Positions 54,772 to 64,000 of a stretch of DNA of 64,000 nt are shown here, piece after piece. Below the pieces are notes generated by a model. It ran no database searches. It worked only from the letters and a program-made list of their open reading frames with translations, and was not told the DNA's origin. Numbering within the stretch: the stretch's first letter is position 1; each line of letters begins with the position of its first letter. Origin of the DNA: Aricia agestis (lineage: Eukaryota; Arthropoda; Insecta; Lepidoptera; Lycaenidae). The stretch is from positions 18,419,001 through 18,483,000 of the forward strand of contig NC_056409.1 in assembly GCF_905147365.1 (NCBI RefSeq). Reading direction: 5' to 3'. A program made the translations under genes and the position numbers.

Positions 54772-55186
54772 CTAGCAACCCGCCTCGGCTTCGCATCGGG
54801 TATAAAATATATAGCCACTAAAGGATTAATGTACTTAAGAATTAATGTATTTAAGGATTGCTTTATTTATTAAAATTGCTTCGAAAATTAGCCATTATAT
54901 TTTGTCGTAAAAAGAAAATGACAAAAAAATGTTATTGTGGGATATCCATAAGAGATAGACATATACCATCGCGGAGTTTTCTGTAGACCTTTTTAATGTG
55001 TACAATATACTTGGTAAATTATTTTGATAAATCTCGTAAGGTTCAGCCTGCGTTTGCAATGTAAGCGGAAAAATGTAATTATTTACGACATCACATTAGA
55101 AACCCCAACAATACCAGTATTTCTCCACTATTTAATGAATTTTATTATACCTATAATCTTCCTCTTTGTTTTATAATATGTATAGA
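54772..55186 (-). mobile_element. Helitron-like family 8, copy 2, internally deleted
   Basis: CTAG at 54772, caacccgcctcggcttcgca. The 5' end is tatgtatagA at 55186. Relative to 49133-49828 about 100 bases next to the 5' end are missing (cttcctc joined to tttgttttataat). Confidence 0.65.
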
Positions 55187-55308
55187 AGTCGCTTTTTTCC
55201 CTCATGTATTCTTAATTCTAGTTTAATCTTTAAAACTACGCAACGGATTTTGATGCGGTTTTCTTTAATAGACAGAGTGATTCAAGAGGAAGGTTTATAA
55301 TAGAAATT
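55187..55308 (+). mobile_element. Inverted partial copy of family 8, head to head
   Basis: agtcgcttttttccctcatg, taaaactacgcaacggattt and gattcaagaggaaggtt are the reverse complement of 49690-49800. This is the very part missing from the neighbouring copy. Confidence 0.65.
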
Positions 55309-55387
55309 TGCTTGAGCCCGCGATTATTATTTCTGTTATCATGGAGACGTTTCTGTTATCATGGAGGCGTGACAAAAATGTCACGCC

Positions 55388-55557
55388 TTAGGGTAAATTC
55401 AGACCGCAACACGACGAGGCGAGGCGAGGCGTGGCGCGGCATAAATTTGTATGGATTTGGCAGATTTCAATTGCGCGAGGCGACATGCCAATCTGCCAAT
55501 TCAGTACAAATTTAGAAATGCATCTACGCGTCGTGTTGCGGTCTGAATCAACCCTTA
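55388..55557. mobile_element. MITE family 'ttagggtcaattcagaccgc', copy 2
   Basis: ttagggtaaattcagaccgc to gcggtctgaatcaaccctta, with acgaggcgaggcgaggcg and an inner pair around tttgtatggatttggcag. Same architecture as 8277-8446. Confidence 0.75.
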
Positions 55558-55740
55558 TACTTTGATAAGCGCGATCCAGGACTGTGCTGTTTAGTATGTT
55601 ATAACGTTATTTCGAAGAAAAAAAGATGTTCGTTTCTCAGATCCACAGAATAAGCACATAAAAATTTTAACACAATCGGTCCAGCCATTTTAAAAGAGTT
55701 AGATTACTAGCATCCTGTTTCCTGATACAAGAATTATAAT

Positions 55741-55995
55741 AATTGGACGCTTTACACCACGTCAGTCTGGCCCCGTGGTAAGTACCTGAAGGACTTGTGT
55801 TACGGGTGCCAGACAACGGAAATATATTTAATACTTTTATAGTATACATATAATATTTAAGATTTTCATTATATGATACACATATTTAATGAACATCCAT
55901 GACTTAGGAACTTTGAAAAACGTTTTGTTCCGTCGGCGGGACCCGCGGCTTGAGCTACAAACGCACTTACTTACTGAGCCACAGAGGTCGTCAAC
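55741..55995 (-). mobile_element. SINE-C (tRNA-related), reverse
   Basis: The body holds ttacgggtgccagacaacgg and catccatgacttaggaactt; the right end carries a tRNA-like head (gtcggcgggacccgcggc, actgagccacagaggtcgtc). The B box complement is changed, so it is unlikely to be transcribed. The layout is familiar from lepidopteran SINEs by recall. Confidence 0.6.
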
Positions 55996-56246
55996 AAACA
56001 AATTATATAAAAGATTGAATAATAAGTACTAGCCACTACATACAAAAAAGAACTACAAAAGAACGGCCTTTTTGTAACATCCTGTAAAACCATTATGGCG
56101 CCGCTGAGTCTTAATTGAGTGAATTGTATTATCCCAAACAGACCAAACGTGGGACGAACTCAATTAATACAATATACAAGACCGTAACACCTCAAACTAT
56201 CTTACGGTGTATATTCAATATTTATAATATAAAGATATATTATTTA

Positions 56247-56400
56247 CTAGCTGTTGCCCGCAACTTCGTCCGCGTGAATGTATGTTATTAAAATCGAGAT
56301 TTAGAAAGTTGAACACCCATCTACGACTATTTTATTGTAACTGAGCTAAGTATACTTAGCTAAATTAATATTGGAATTTGTTGTGTTAGACTGTTGCCAA
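56247..56400 (-). mobile_element. LEP1-like Helitron 3' end
   Basis: CTAG at 56247 and gttgcccgcaacttcgtccg match the 3' end of the element at 52134. No matching 5' end was found; the right limit is approximate. Confidence 0.6.
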
Positions 56401-56834
56401 TAATAATTGTGAGAAAAACGCTTGAAGGCTCAGATTAAATTCCTATAGCGCTGTCCATGATATCACCGTAGTATGCGACATCAGATTTACACTGTAGGTT
56501 GTCTAGCATTGTAGTTCTTTCGTCTTGGCAGAAAAAACTCTCCCATAGAACATGATGAGAGGTTTATTCAAACATACTGCCTTCGGTCGTACATATTCTA
56601 CCATTTTTACCTATGTGCTCGACCGATGCTAGTAACTTAGATAATTTCCATGGCCGCTAACGAATTGAGATACGCAGTGGTCAATATCCATCCAGGGTTT
56701 GGATAATCGTTTACGAATATTAGGAAAAGTTTAAAGATTGACCTTTGCTAGAATTGGTAATCACTTTGGTTGTCGTTGTAAATTTCAAGGAGTTCCTCCA
56801 ATTCCATTACTTATCAAGTCACGGTTTTTAATGT

Positions 56835-57266
56835 TCCGTACCCAAAGGGTAAAAACGGGACCCTATTACTAAGACTTCGTTGTCTGTCCGTCTGTCTGTC
56901 TCCAGGCTGTATCTCAAGAACCGTTATAGCTAGAGTTCTGAAATTTTTACTGATTGTGTATATCTGTTGCCGCTATAACAACAAATACTGAGAACAAAAT
57001 AAAATCATTATTAAAAGGGGGCTCCCATACAACAAACATGATTTTTTTAGCCTTTTTTACTCGATATCAATAATGACAACAGGCAGGCAGTTGAAATTTT
57101 CACAGAATCCTTAATTATATGTTTGCTTTAATAATTATTAATAAAATTAGAATATAATTAAAATTTAAGGGGGGCTCCCATACAAAAACACAACTTTTGG
57201 CCTATTTTTTCTCTAATAACGGTACGGAACCCTTCCTGCGCGAGTCTGACTCGCACTTGGCCGATT
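56835..57266 (+). mobile_element. Dispersed repeat, 'gttccgtacccaaagggtaa' to 'cgcacttggccg'
   Basis: gttccgtaccc at the left and ggtacggaaccc near the right are inverted. Twice inside it carries gggggctcccatacaa. The end gcgagtctgactcgcacttgg recurs at 6150-6224 and about 47308-47370. A non-autonomous element of unassigned class, common in this window. Confidence 0.6.
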
Positions 57267-57636
57267 TTATTGTAAACATGGTATCAAATTCAGGCAATCT
57301 ATACAACAAAAAAAGAATTTTCAAAATCTGACCACAAACAGCAAAGTAAACATTAACTCTTCCTTTTTTGAAAGTCGGTTAAAAAAAGTATCTAAGATGA
57401 CCATACCAGGGATGTAAGGTATCATCATGCCAAATTTCATTCAAATCGGTCCAGCGGATTCAGTGATTAGCCTGTACAAACAGACAAACAGACAGAGAAA
57501 CAAAAATTTCAAAAACAGGTAAAATGTGTTCTATTATTCTTCTAACATGCCCCTGACTCGTTTTCTCAAGTTTATTTACAATGTACAAAAATTTTACCTC
57601 TACGATTTTATTATAAGTATAGATTTATAATAAATC

Positions 57637-58080
57637 TATATATTAATACGTGAGCCGAACACTTTGTATCGCTTTTGACGAAAAATGGGGAAACGTAGGT
57701 GAATGAAATTTTGCACAGTTATAGTTTATATGGTGAAGGAGTGCATCGAGCTAATATTATTTTGAAATTATGCTTTTATCATACATTTTTTTAACAAATA
57801 AAACATTACACACACTACAACACACATACTAGGAAAATGACAGATTTTTGAGTGACAAGCCTATACATACGAAATAAACTCTTTTATTTAAGTTAAAAGT
57901 CTGTTGACAACAAGGTGACAAATTGAAAATGGATTATAGTTTTTTTTTATCGAATCTTAGCTACTATTAGACAATGTTTACACGGCCAGTCTGAGATCAG
58001 CTAAGTCCCAGAGACGAGAGTTGAAATAAATGATAAAGTCAATATTTTTTTACAAAATATTACTATATTTTGTAAAAATA
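57637..58080 (+). mobile_element. Helitron-like family 2, copy 3 (3' truncated)
   Basis: Starts tctatatattaatacgtgag, contains aaatggggaaacgtaggtg and ggccagtctgagatcagcta, and stops after aagtcaatattttttt. The 3' hairpin and CTAG are missing. It provides a second empty site for the 824-base transposon. Confidence 0.7.
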
Positions 58081-58084
58081 TAGT

Positions 58085-58245
58085 AAAATATATTTGTAAA
58101 AAAAACATCCTACATCCTTTCCTGGAACACAAAACATCTTCAATAACCTTTCATCAAAATTATTGTTTCAGCGGTTTAAGCGTGACTCTGTAACAGACAG
58201 ACAAACTTTCAGATTTACTATCATAAGATTAATATGGATGTAACA
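58085..58245 (-). mobile_element. Helitron-like fragment
   Basis: tcctacatcctttcctggaa, gtttcagcggtttaagcgtg and aacagacagacaaactttc follow the copy-1 family; the CTAG end is absent. Confidence 0.5.
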
Positions 58246-58470
58246 AATTATAATTAATAATAATAATTAACTGTGTCGGTGTAATACATACTTTTATATT
58301 ATTTACTCACAAAACACGCACTATGCAAGATAATTTCTGCACTAGCGATAGAAGACAATATTTATGAATGTCTAAAACACTAATTATGTCAGTGTCTTAG
58401 TACCACAAAAATATGAAAAAAAAACCCTTCCTAAGTTTACATGAGCAGTGTATTTTGATAAGAATTGCGT

Positions 58471-58472
<2 letters not shown>

Positions 58473-58535
<63 letters not shown>
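58473..58535. repeat. (TA)n microsatellite
   Basis: About 30 uninterrupted TA units followed by a T run. Confidence 0.95.
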
Positions 58536-58547
<12 letters not shown>

Positions 58548-59432
58548 CAATGTATTGTGTTGAGTTTTTAGTTAATTTTTAGTCTTTAATATGTAAAAAC
58601 TTATTAATGGCTCATAGTTAATATTATTAGTTTTAATTGTTTTTATTGCATAGCTGTAAGTTTTTCTGGAGAATTAAAATAAAATAAAATATACTAAAAA
58701 AAAATTTTTTTCTTCGCTTCGCTTCTGTGTTTTACAAAATATTATGTTGCTATTAATCTATTATTTATTTTATATTTTTTTAAACTGCTCGCTTCCATTT
58801 AATCTTCTAGAAACTATTTTTATATATTTTTGTGGTGCTGTTAGTGTATGTTATATGACGCATGTATATCTAATGATGTGTTTTCCTGCACTCTTCTTTG
58901 CACGCTTGACGGATCCGTCGTCTGTCTGTGTCAAGTAAGAATTATTTTATATTTGTCATGTATCGCTACACGCTAGAGTGCAACGTGACCGTTTAGCCTC
59001 GCTTTACCCTTATATCTGGGAATATTCTAGGAATGTTATATTTTGTGTGAATTTTTAATACAAAAAATGACTGTACTTTACCTTAAATATTTTTTATTCT
59101 TCTTCTTTTTATAATTTCAATATTTTTACTGTGTCTCAATTAAAACCAATATAAGTGAAATTGTACTAAACTAATAAGATGGTCTCGTTGAACTCTAGCT
59201 TTGCTTGTTTGCATGTTTTATCATTCTTTTGCACCATTAGCATAAGATGAAAACTTATAATTATCTTTAGAATACTTTATTTAGTTAATAATTTTGTTGG
59301 AGTACGGTAAGGATATTTAATGTGTGATTTAGGCGCTCTCCTTGTTTTGTGAATTAACAACGTAATTTTAAATCTTAATTTAGAAGTTGAAATAACTAGT
59401 GCGTAGAATAATTAGGTGAAAAGACGCCGCGT
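58536..59432. other. Unassigned AT-rich stretch
   Basis: A short open frame (58744-58938) rich in Leu, Phe and Tyr looks like chance. Nothing else recognised before the satellite. Confidence 0.35.
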
Positions 59433-60299
59433 CCGTAGTCCTCGTAGCGCTTCGTAGTGCTCCGTAGAGCCTCGTAGCGCTTCGTAGAGCCTCGTAGCAC
59501 TTCGTAGAGCCACGTAACGCTTCGTAGAACCTCATAGCGCTTCGTAGAGCCTCGTAGCGCTTTGTAGAGCCGCATAGCGCTCCGTATAGCCTCGTAGCGC
59601 TTCGTAGAGCCTCGTAGCGCTTTGTAGAACCGCGTAGTGCTCCGTAGAGCCTCGTAGTACTTCGTAGAGCCGCGTAGCGCTTCGTAGAGCCTCGTAGTAC
59701 TTCATAGAGCCTCGTAGCGCTTCGTAGAGCCGCGTAGCGCTCCGTAGACCCTCGTAGCGCTTTGTAGAGCCACGTAGCGCTCCGTAGAGCCTCGTAGCGC
59801 TTCGTAGAGCCTCGTAGCGCTTTGTAGAACCGCGTAGTGCTCCGTAGAGCCTCGTAGCGTTTCGTAGAGCCGCGTAGCGTTTCGTAGAGCCTCGTAGTAC
59901 TTCGTAGAGCCGCGTAGCGCTTTGTAGAGCCTCGTAGTACTTCATAGAGCCTCGTAGCGCTTCGTAGAGCCGTGTAGCGCTCCGTAGACCCTCGTAGCGC
60001 TTTGTAGAGCCACGTAGCGCTCCGTAGAGCCTCGTAGCGCTTCGTAGAGCCTCGTAGCGCTTTGTAGAACCGCGTAGTGCTCCGTAGAGCCTCGTAGCGC
60101 TTCGTAGAGCCGCGTAGCGCTTCGTAGAGCCTCGTAGTACTTCGTAGAGCCTCGTAGCGCTTCGTAGAGCCGCGTAGCGCTCCGTAGACCCTCGTAGCGC
60201 TTTGTAGACCCGCGTAGCGCTCCGTAGAGCCTCGTAGCGCTTCGTAGTACTTCGTAGACCTTCGAAGCGCTCCGTAGAGTTTTGCAGCGCGTGTAGCGA
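59433..60299. repeat. 20-base satellite with higher-order repeats, about 43 units
   Basis: Unit ctcgtagcgcttcgtagagc, itself two related 10-base halves sharing tcgtag. Units stay in register for over 800 bases. Blocks of variants recur 240 bases apart (59693-59840 and 59933-60080 nearly the same), and a shorter block recurs at 200 bases (59601 and 59801). The minus-strand frame of 310 codons (YEALRSATRLYGALRGSTKR type repeats) exists because the unit has no stop codon in that direction in any frame, so it is not called a gene. Confidence 0.95.
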
Positions 60300-61946
60300 C
60301 TAGGGTTGTCACTTAATCCTCTTTCTAATAACGATATTTGCAGCGTATAAGTATAAAAGGCCCGCTATCTTCTGCGGTGTTAATATTGCAATGTGCCAGA
60401 CAAAGACCTTGTATAGTTATTCGCAAAATTCAAATGAGTTATTTTTAAACAAAAAATAATATGTTTTTTTACCCGTGTATAATTTTATGTGGCGTTTTGT
60501 TACAATAATTAATTTAAAATAATTAAACTTTATGAAATATTTTATGTTTATAACTAGATTTGCATTAGAAAAGACGTTTTTTATATTCTATTATATTACT
60601 TTATGAAGTATGCATTTTTATGAGCCAAGCAATCTTTCTTCACATAATTTTGCCACTTCTGAAAACATAATTTAATTCATCGATAATTCTGTCAACCCTA
60701 CATCACACATATCACGCACTTTGTACCGTTCGTGATACTGTATTTTAAAAGGTTCTGTGTTTAATTATGCTAATTGTGATATAATGTAATGTGTAGGGCT
60801 CTAAAACTTTTTAATATGACGACTTGGAAATCTTGACTTATAAATTGCATTTTTAGAGTCACGAAATTTTTAAGGTGTAAAAATAACATTATTTTAACAT
60901 TAAAAATGCATTATAATAGTAAAGATTTGTTAAATAAGTTTCTAAAGAGTTAAGTTACAATACTCATATGGCGAAGGAAAACATCGTGAGGAAACCCGCA
61001 CATAGTTGGCCCCAGACGTATTGACTAGTTATTTCCTCGACTAGGCCGACTATGTTGCGAGAATGCCGTATGTGTTCGGGCAACCATACGGACATTTAAA
61101 TCTTGTCCCAGGCACTACAGTATTTGAGGAGTGGTTACTTAGCTCTAAAAATACTGTATAAATCATCCACAATGGATGCAAAGGCCTAGTTTTTTTTAAA
61201 AGTTATAATGTATTTATAATATAACTTAAATATATGTAATAAAATTATTAATGAATTAGTAACAAACAGACATGACATTTGACTACGTGTCATTATTAAA
61301 ATATCGGTGATACATCCTAAAATAATAAAATATAGTAAGTATTAAATGTTCGTAGTGCTACAGCTAAAGTACAAAGCAGTTACCACAAACGTTTTCTTAA
61401 AGCCTGTAAAATGAAGTGAGAATTCCAGTATTAAGTGAGAATTTGTGGAGAGCGCAAAATTTCTTAGCTCAAGTTCTTAGCGCTATAAATTTTGGGATAC
61501 AGAGAGGGTATTAGTAATTGCAAAGAATAGCAGAAGTTTTACAGAAAGAGATGCGAAATAGCTTACTTATAGTACTATAATGATTATGTTCATAAATACA
61601 TATGAGATTATAATATCGCCACCTTGGGAAAGAAAGGTCGTAAAAGCCATTTTGGCGAAAATGAGTTATGAATGCAGTCTAACTTAAAATTTTCCGCTCT
61701 ATCGATTGGTGTTTATAACTTTTGTCAATTTGCAAAACAGAGTCTAAACAGGCTTTTTGTGGGAATTTACGGTGTAAGAACCAAAAAATATATTATTCCT
61801 GTGAAAAAGGGTCGTAAAAGATAGTAAGTTTGGGGCGAGCTGGTGTATTAACAAAGTAAAAAATGGTAATTGGTTGATTGGCTTATATAATAAGGCAAAG
61901 TAGTTGTCAGAACTACATTGTTCTTTCAAATTTATTACGTAGAGTC
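60300..61946. other. Mostly unassigned
   Basis: A segment at about 60968-61110 (gcgaaggaaaacatcgtgag) is a sequence commonly seen near RTE-like LINE 3' regions in Lepidoptera, by recall. The rest is AT-rich without features I can support. Confidence 0.4.
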
Positions 61947-62572
61947 TACGAATAATAAAAACTAAGGAAAAGTAACTGAGTCAAAAAGTTTGTCCACGAT
62001 TCTACAATATGTGACCTGAATACATGCATACTTTATGCATGTATTCGGTATACAATTTTGTGTAAATAGAAGAGAGAATAGAAGTGACAATTAATGTCAA
62101 CGGCTTTCTTTCGTTTTGAGTGTTAGTGTGTCGTTGCTATTGCCATATTTTAGTGTGCGATAAGGAATGGGAGATTTCTTTATTATTCGTACCGTAGAGT
62201 TCGTATTTTTCGCAAAAATAGACCACACACGATAATACTCTATACGTAAAGTTATGATAAGAACCGTAATCTTAGGTCAAATATAAATAGGCTTTCGACA
62301 TGTGAAATACATTCCATATGCCCTGTAAATTATTGAAATCAGCCGTATTTGGGTTTCCTAGGCGTGGGGTTTACATAGTGACTACTAAAACCCCATGGTC
62401 CTTTAAAAGGCAACGTAGCGGAAAAAAAAACACCGCAACTGTGCCCTCAATCAAACAAACCCAGCAAAAACGTTACATCCTACGCAGTGAAAATCCATAC
62501 AACAAGCGACATTTACGCACTTTTAGTTATGAACTACGAATAATAAAAACTAAGGAAAAGTAACTCCGTCAA
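61947..62572 (+). repeat. Segment bounded by a 32-base direct repeat
   Basis: ctacgaataataaaaactaa plus 12 more bases occur at 61949 and again 586 bases later at 62535, with weaker similarity continuing behind. The part between holds no recognised gene; an 81-codon frame (62318-62563) ends within the second repeat and is basic without a known domain. Confidence 0.5.
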
Positions 62573-62641
62573 AAAACATGCTCCACAATACTTGTCAAAA
62601 AAGTGTACCTAAGGGCTGGTTTACACGTATTAAGTTGATAA

Positions 62642-62733
62642 GTAGTTAACTAAATTTTAACTTAATTTTAAGTTATTTATTGCATGTAAACACAAAATTT
62701 AGTAGCAAGTAGCAAGTTAAAATTTAGTTAAGT
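62642..62733. repeat. Inverted repeat, 'ttaactaaattttaactt'
   Basis: ttaactaaattttaactt and aagttaaaatttagttaa are exact complements; the flank gggctggtttacacg recalls MITE ends, but the right end was not found. Confidence 0.45.
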
Positions 62734-62759
62734 ACTAAACAAGGAAATTAGAAATTTGA

Positions 62760-63875
62760 CTATTTTCTATTATGTTGGCAGGCGGAGCTTGTCACTAGAC
62801 ACATTTCGGGCAGGCCGCAGGCACTTCAAATTAAGTTACACATTTCCTAAGAGCGGTACTAGGCTGACGTTACATGACAGATCAAAAGGAACCAAATTTA
62901 AAACTGTAATAGTATGGGATTCGTAGGTTATAGAATAGTGTTTTTTCATCATAAATGACGTAGGTCACATTTGTTAGATGCCAAGGTCGCTGCATTATCT
63001 TAAAACATATTCATTCGTATGACTTTATTCATAAATGCGAGCGCATTCATTTTATTTTCATTCGAGATGAGCAAGATATTCTATAGTCGTTAAATTATAA
63101 TGAATATTTATTCAAATGCTCCGTGAACTGTATCAGTTTGTTTTAAATTAAAAACCCGGGTTTTAATGAAAGTGTTTTTATATTAACCGTTTCCACAAAA
63201 AGGCTTTATAAAAACTTCGTGAAACGAGTCCCTATGGTTTTTGCGATAACGAAGTTAGAACTTTCTCGCTAAAATCGGCGGTGGCGCCACCGGTGATTTC
63301 AGCGGCGCGGCGCCGCAACGTGGTTATGTGTTTCGGCCCTAACAGTTACATGTATTCGGATTTAAATAAACTGTTCAAGTTATAAGCTTTAAACGTCAGC
63401 TTCAAATGTAAGCCGACAAAAGGTAAACATTCAAACTTTTGATTACTCGGTACTGAGTGAAGTTGACGAGAATTTCACGACGCAAGTTCACCGCTTACCC
63501 GCACGTACGAACTTCACTCTGAAACTTCAAGTCGTATAAGAAAGTGGCACGTTGGCTCTTAGACTAAATAATCCAGGAGTGCGCCATAAAAGTGACGTAT
63601 GGAGCGAGTGCGAAAAATATATCACATTTTTGCTGTTTTAAGTTGTTTTCTCGTAAATTTATGTAGAGTTATGGCATTTGTTTCAACGCATTCCTCATTT
63701 TAATAGCATAAATTATGAGTGTTTGTTCTATTTGTACGGTGCAAGATAATGCAGTTGTTTTGACAAGAGAACGTTCAGGTAAAATAAAGATGAAAATATC
63801 TACAGACTGCAACATTCGCAACGTAAGCGCCGTGACTATTAGCGATGTCAATTCATTTACATTTTAGAAATCTAC
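62760..63875. other. Unassigned stretch
   Basis: Contains a GC-rich palindromic patch ggtggcgccaccgg with gcggcgcggcgccgc near 63281-63315. No exon or RNA gene recognised. Confidence 0.35.
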
Positions 63876-64000
63876 AGAGTGTAACAAAAATAAGTGATAA
63901 TACTTTAGGGTGTGTACGTGTTCCTTGTAAAGAGTTCACTGTGAAAGTAGCAGCGCTGAAAGACCAAAATTTTTTTTTGCACTTTTGTATGGGGAAACTC
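63876..64000. mobile_element. MITE family D, copy cut by the window end
   Basis: Left arm cagagtgtaacaaaaataag through caaaattttttttt and cttttgtatggggaaactc, almost the same as 29067-29190. The right half lies beyond the window. Confidence 0.75.

Noticed and set aside
59380..60312. 310-codon minus-strand frame and an overlapping 137-codon frame of YEALRSATRLYGALRGSTKR-type repeats
   Set aside because: Two different frames of the same strand are both open because the 20-base unit lacks stops. This is a property of the satellite, not evidence of a protein.

Overview
The window looks like 64 kb of a lepidopteran (moth or butterfly) nuclear genome, mostly intronic or intergenic and packed with transposable elements. 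The grounds are the AT-rich background, dense short Helitron-like elements ending in CTAG with a small 3' hairpin (the LEP1-like type known from moths and butterflies), tRNA-derived SINEs, an RTE-like LINE remnant, many MITEs, and insect-style splice sites. No bacterial-type operon, CRISPR array or viral genome was seen.

Only two pieces look like host coding sequence. An intact, intronless histone H4 reading frame lies at 4981-5292 (+) and carries two changes at normally invariant positions. A 92-base exon at 46076-46167 (+), with good splice sites and a perfect branch-point motif, encodes a Calx-beta-type segment most like a variable exon of the sodium/calcium exchanger Calx. If so, much of the window is probably intron of that gene.

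Layout. 1-11.1 kb: Helitrons, the H4 gene and a dense block of inverted-repeat elements, many nested in each other. 11.6-16.1 kb: GC-rich block, a Helitron split by an 824-base DNA transposon, more MITEs. 18.2-23.9 kb: Helitrons, a SINE inserted in a Helitron, LINE fragments. 24.2-30.7 kb: MITEs including one inserted in its own family, a long TA microsatellite next to a Helitron, two Helitrons end to end. 31-40.6 kb: three copies of a tRNA-derived SINE, hAT-like and Harbinger-like MITEs, hairpins. 40.8-41.5 kb: a 23-base minisatellite with no length change over about 30 units. 41.9-46.2 kb: Helitron ends, a SINE, the Calx-like exon. 47.5-50.2 kb: a four-layer nest around a dead reverse transcriptase. 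50.6-58.5 kb: SINEs, Helitrons, MITEs. 59.4-60.3 kb: a 20-base satellite with higher-order structure. 60.3-64 kb: mostly unassigned, ending in a MITE cut by the window edge.

Nothing here forms a pathway. The most informative content is the record of transposition: target-site duplications, related empty sites and nesting order. I found no convincing new multi-gene system. The best candidates for a second look are the altered H4 gene with its flanking direct repeats, the Calx-like exon, and the two indel-free satellites.
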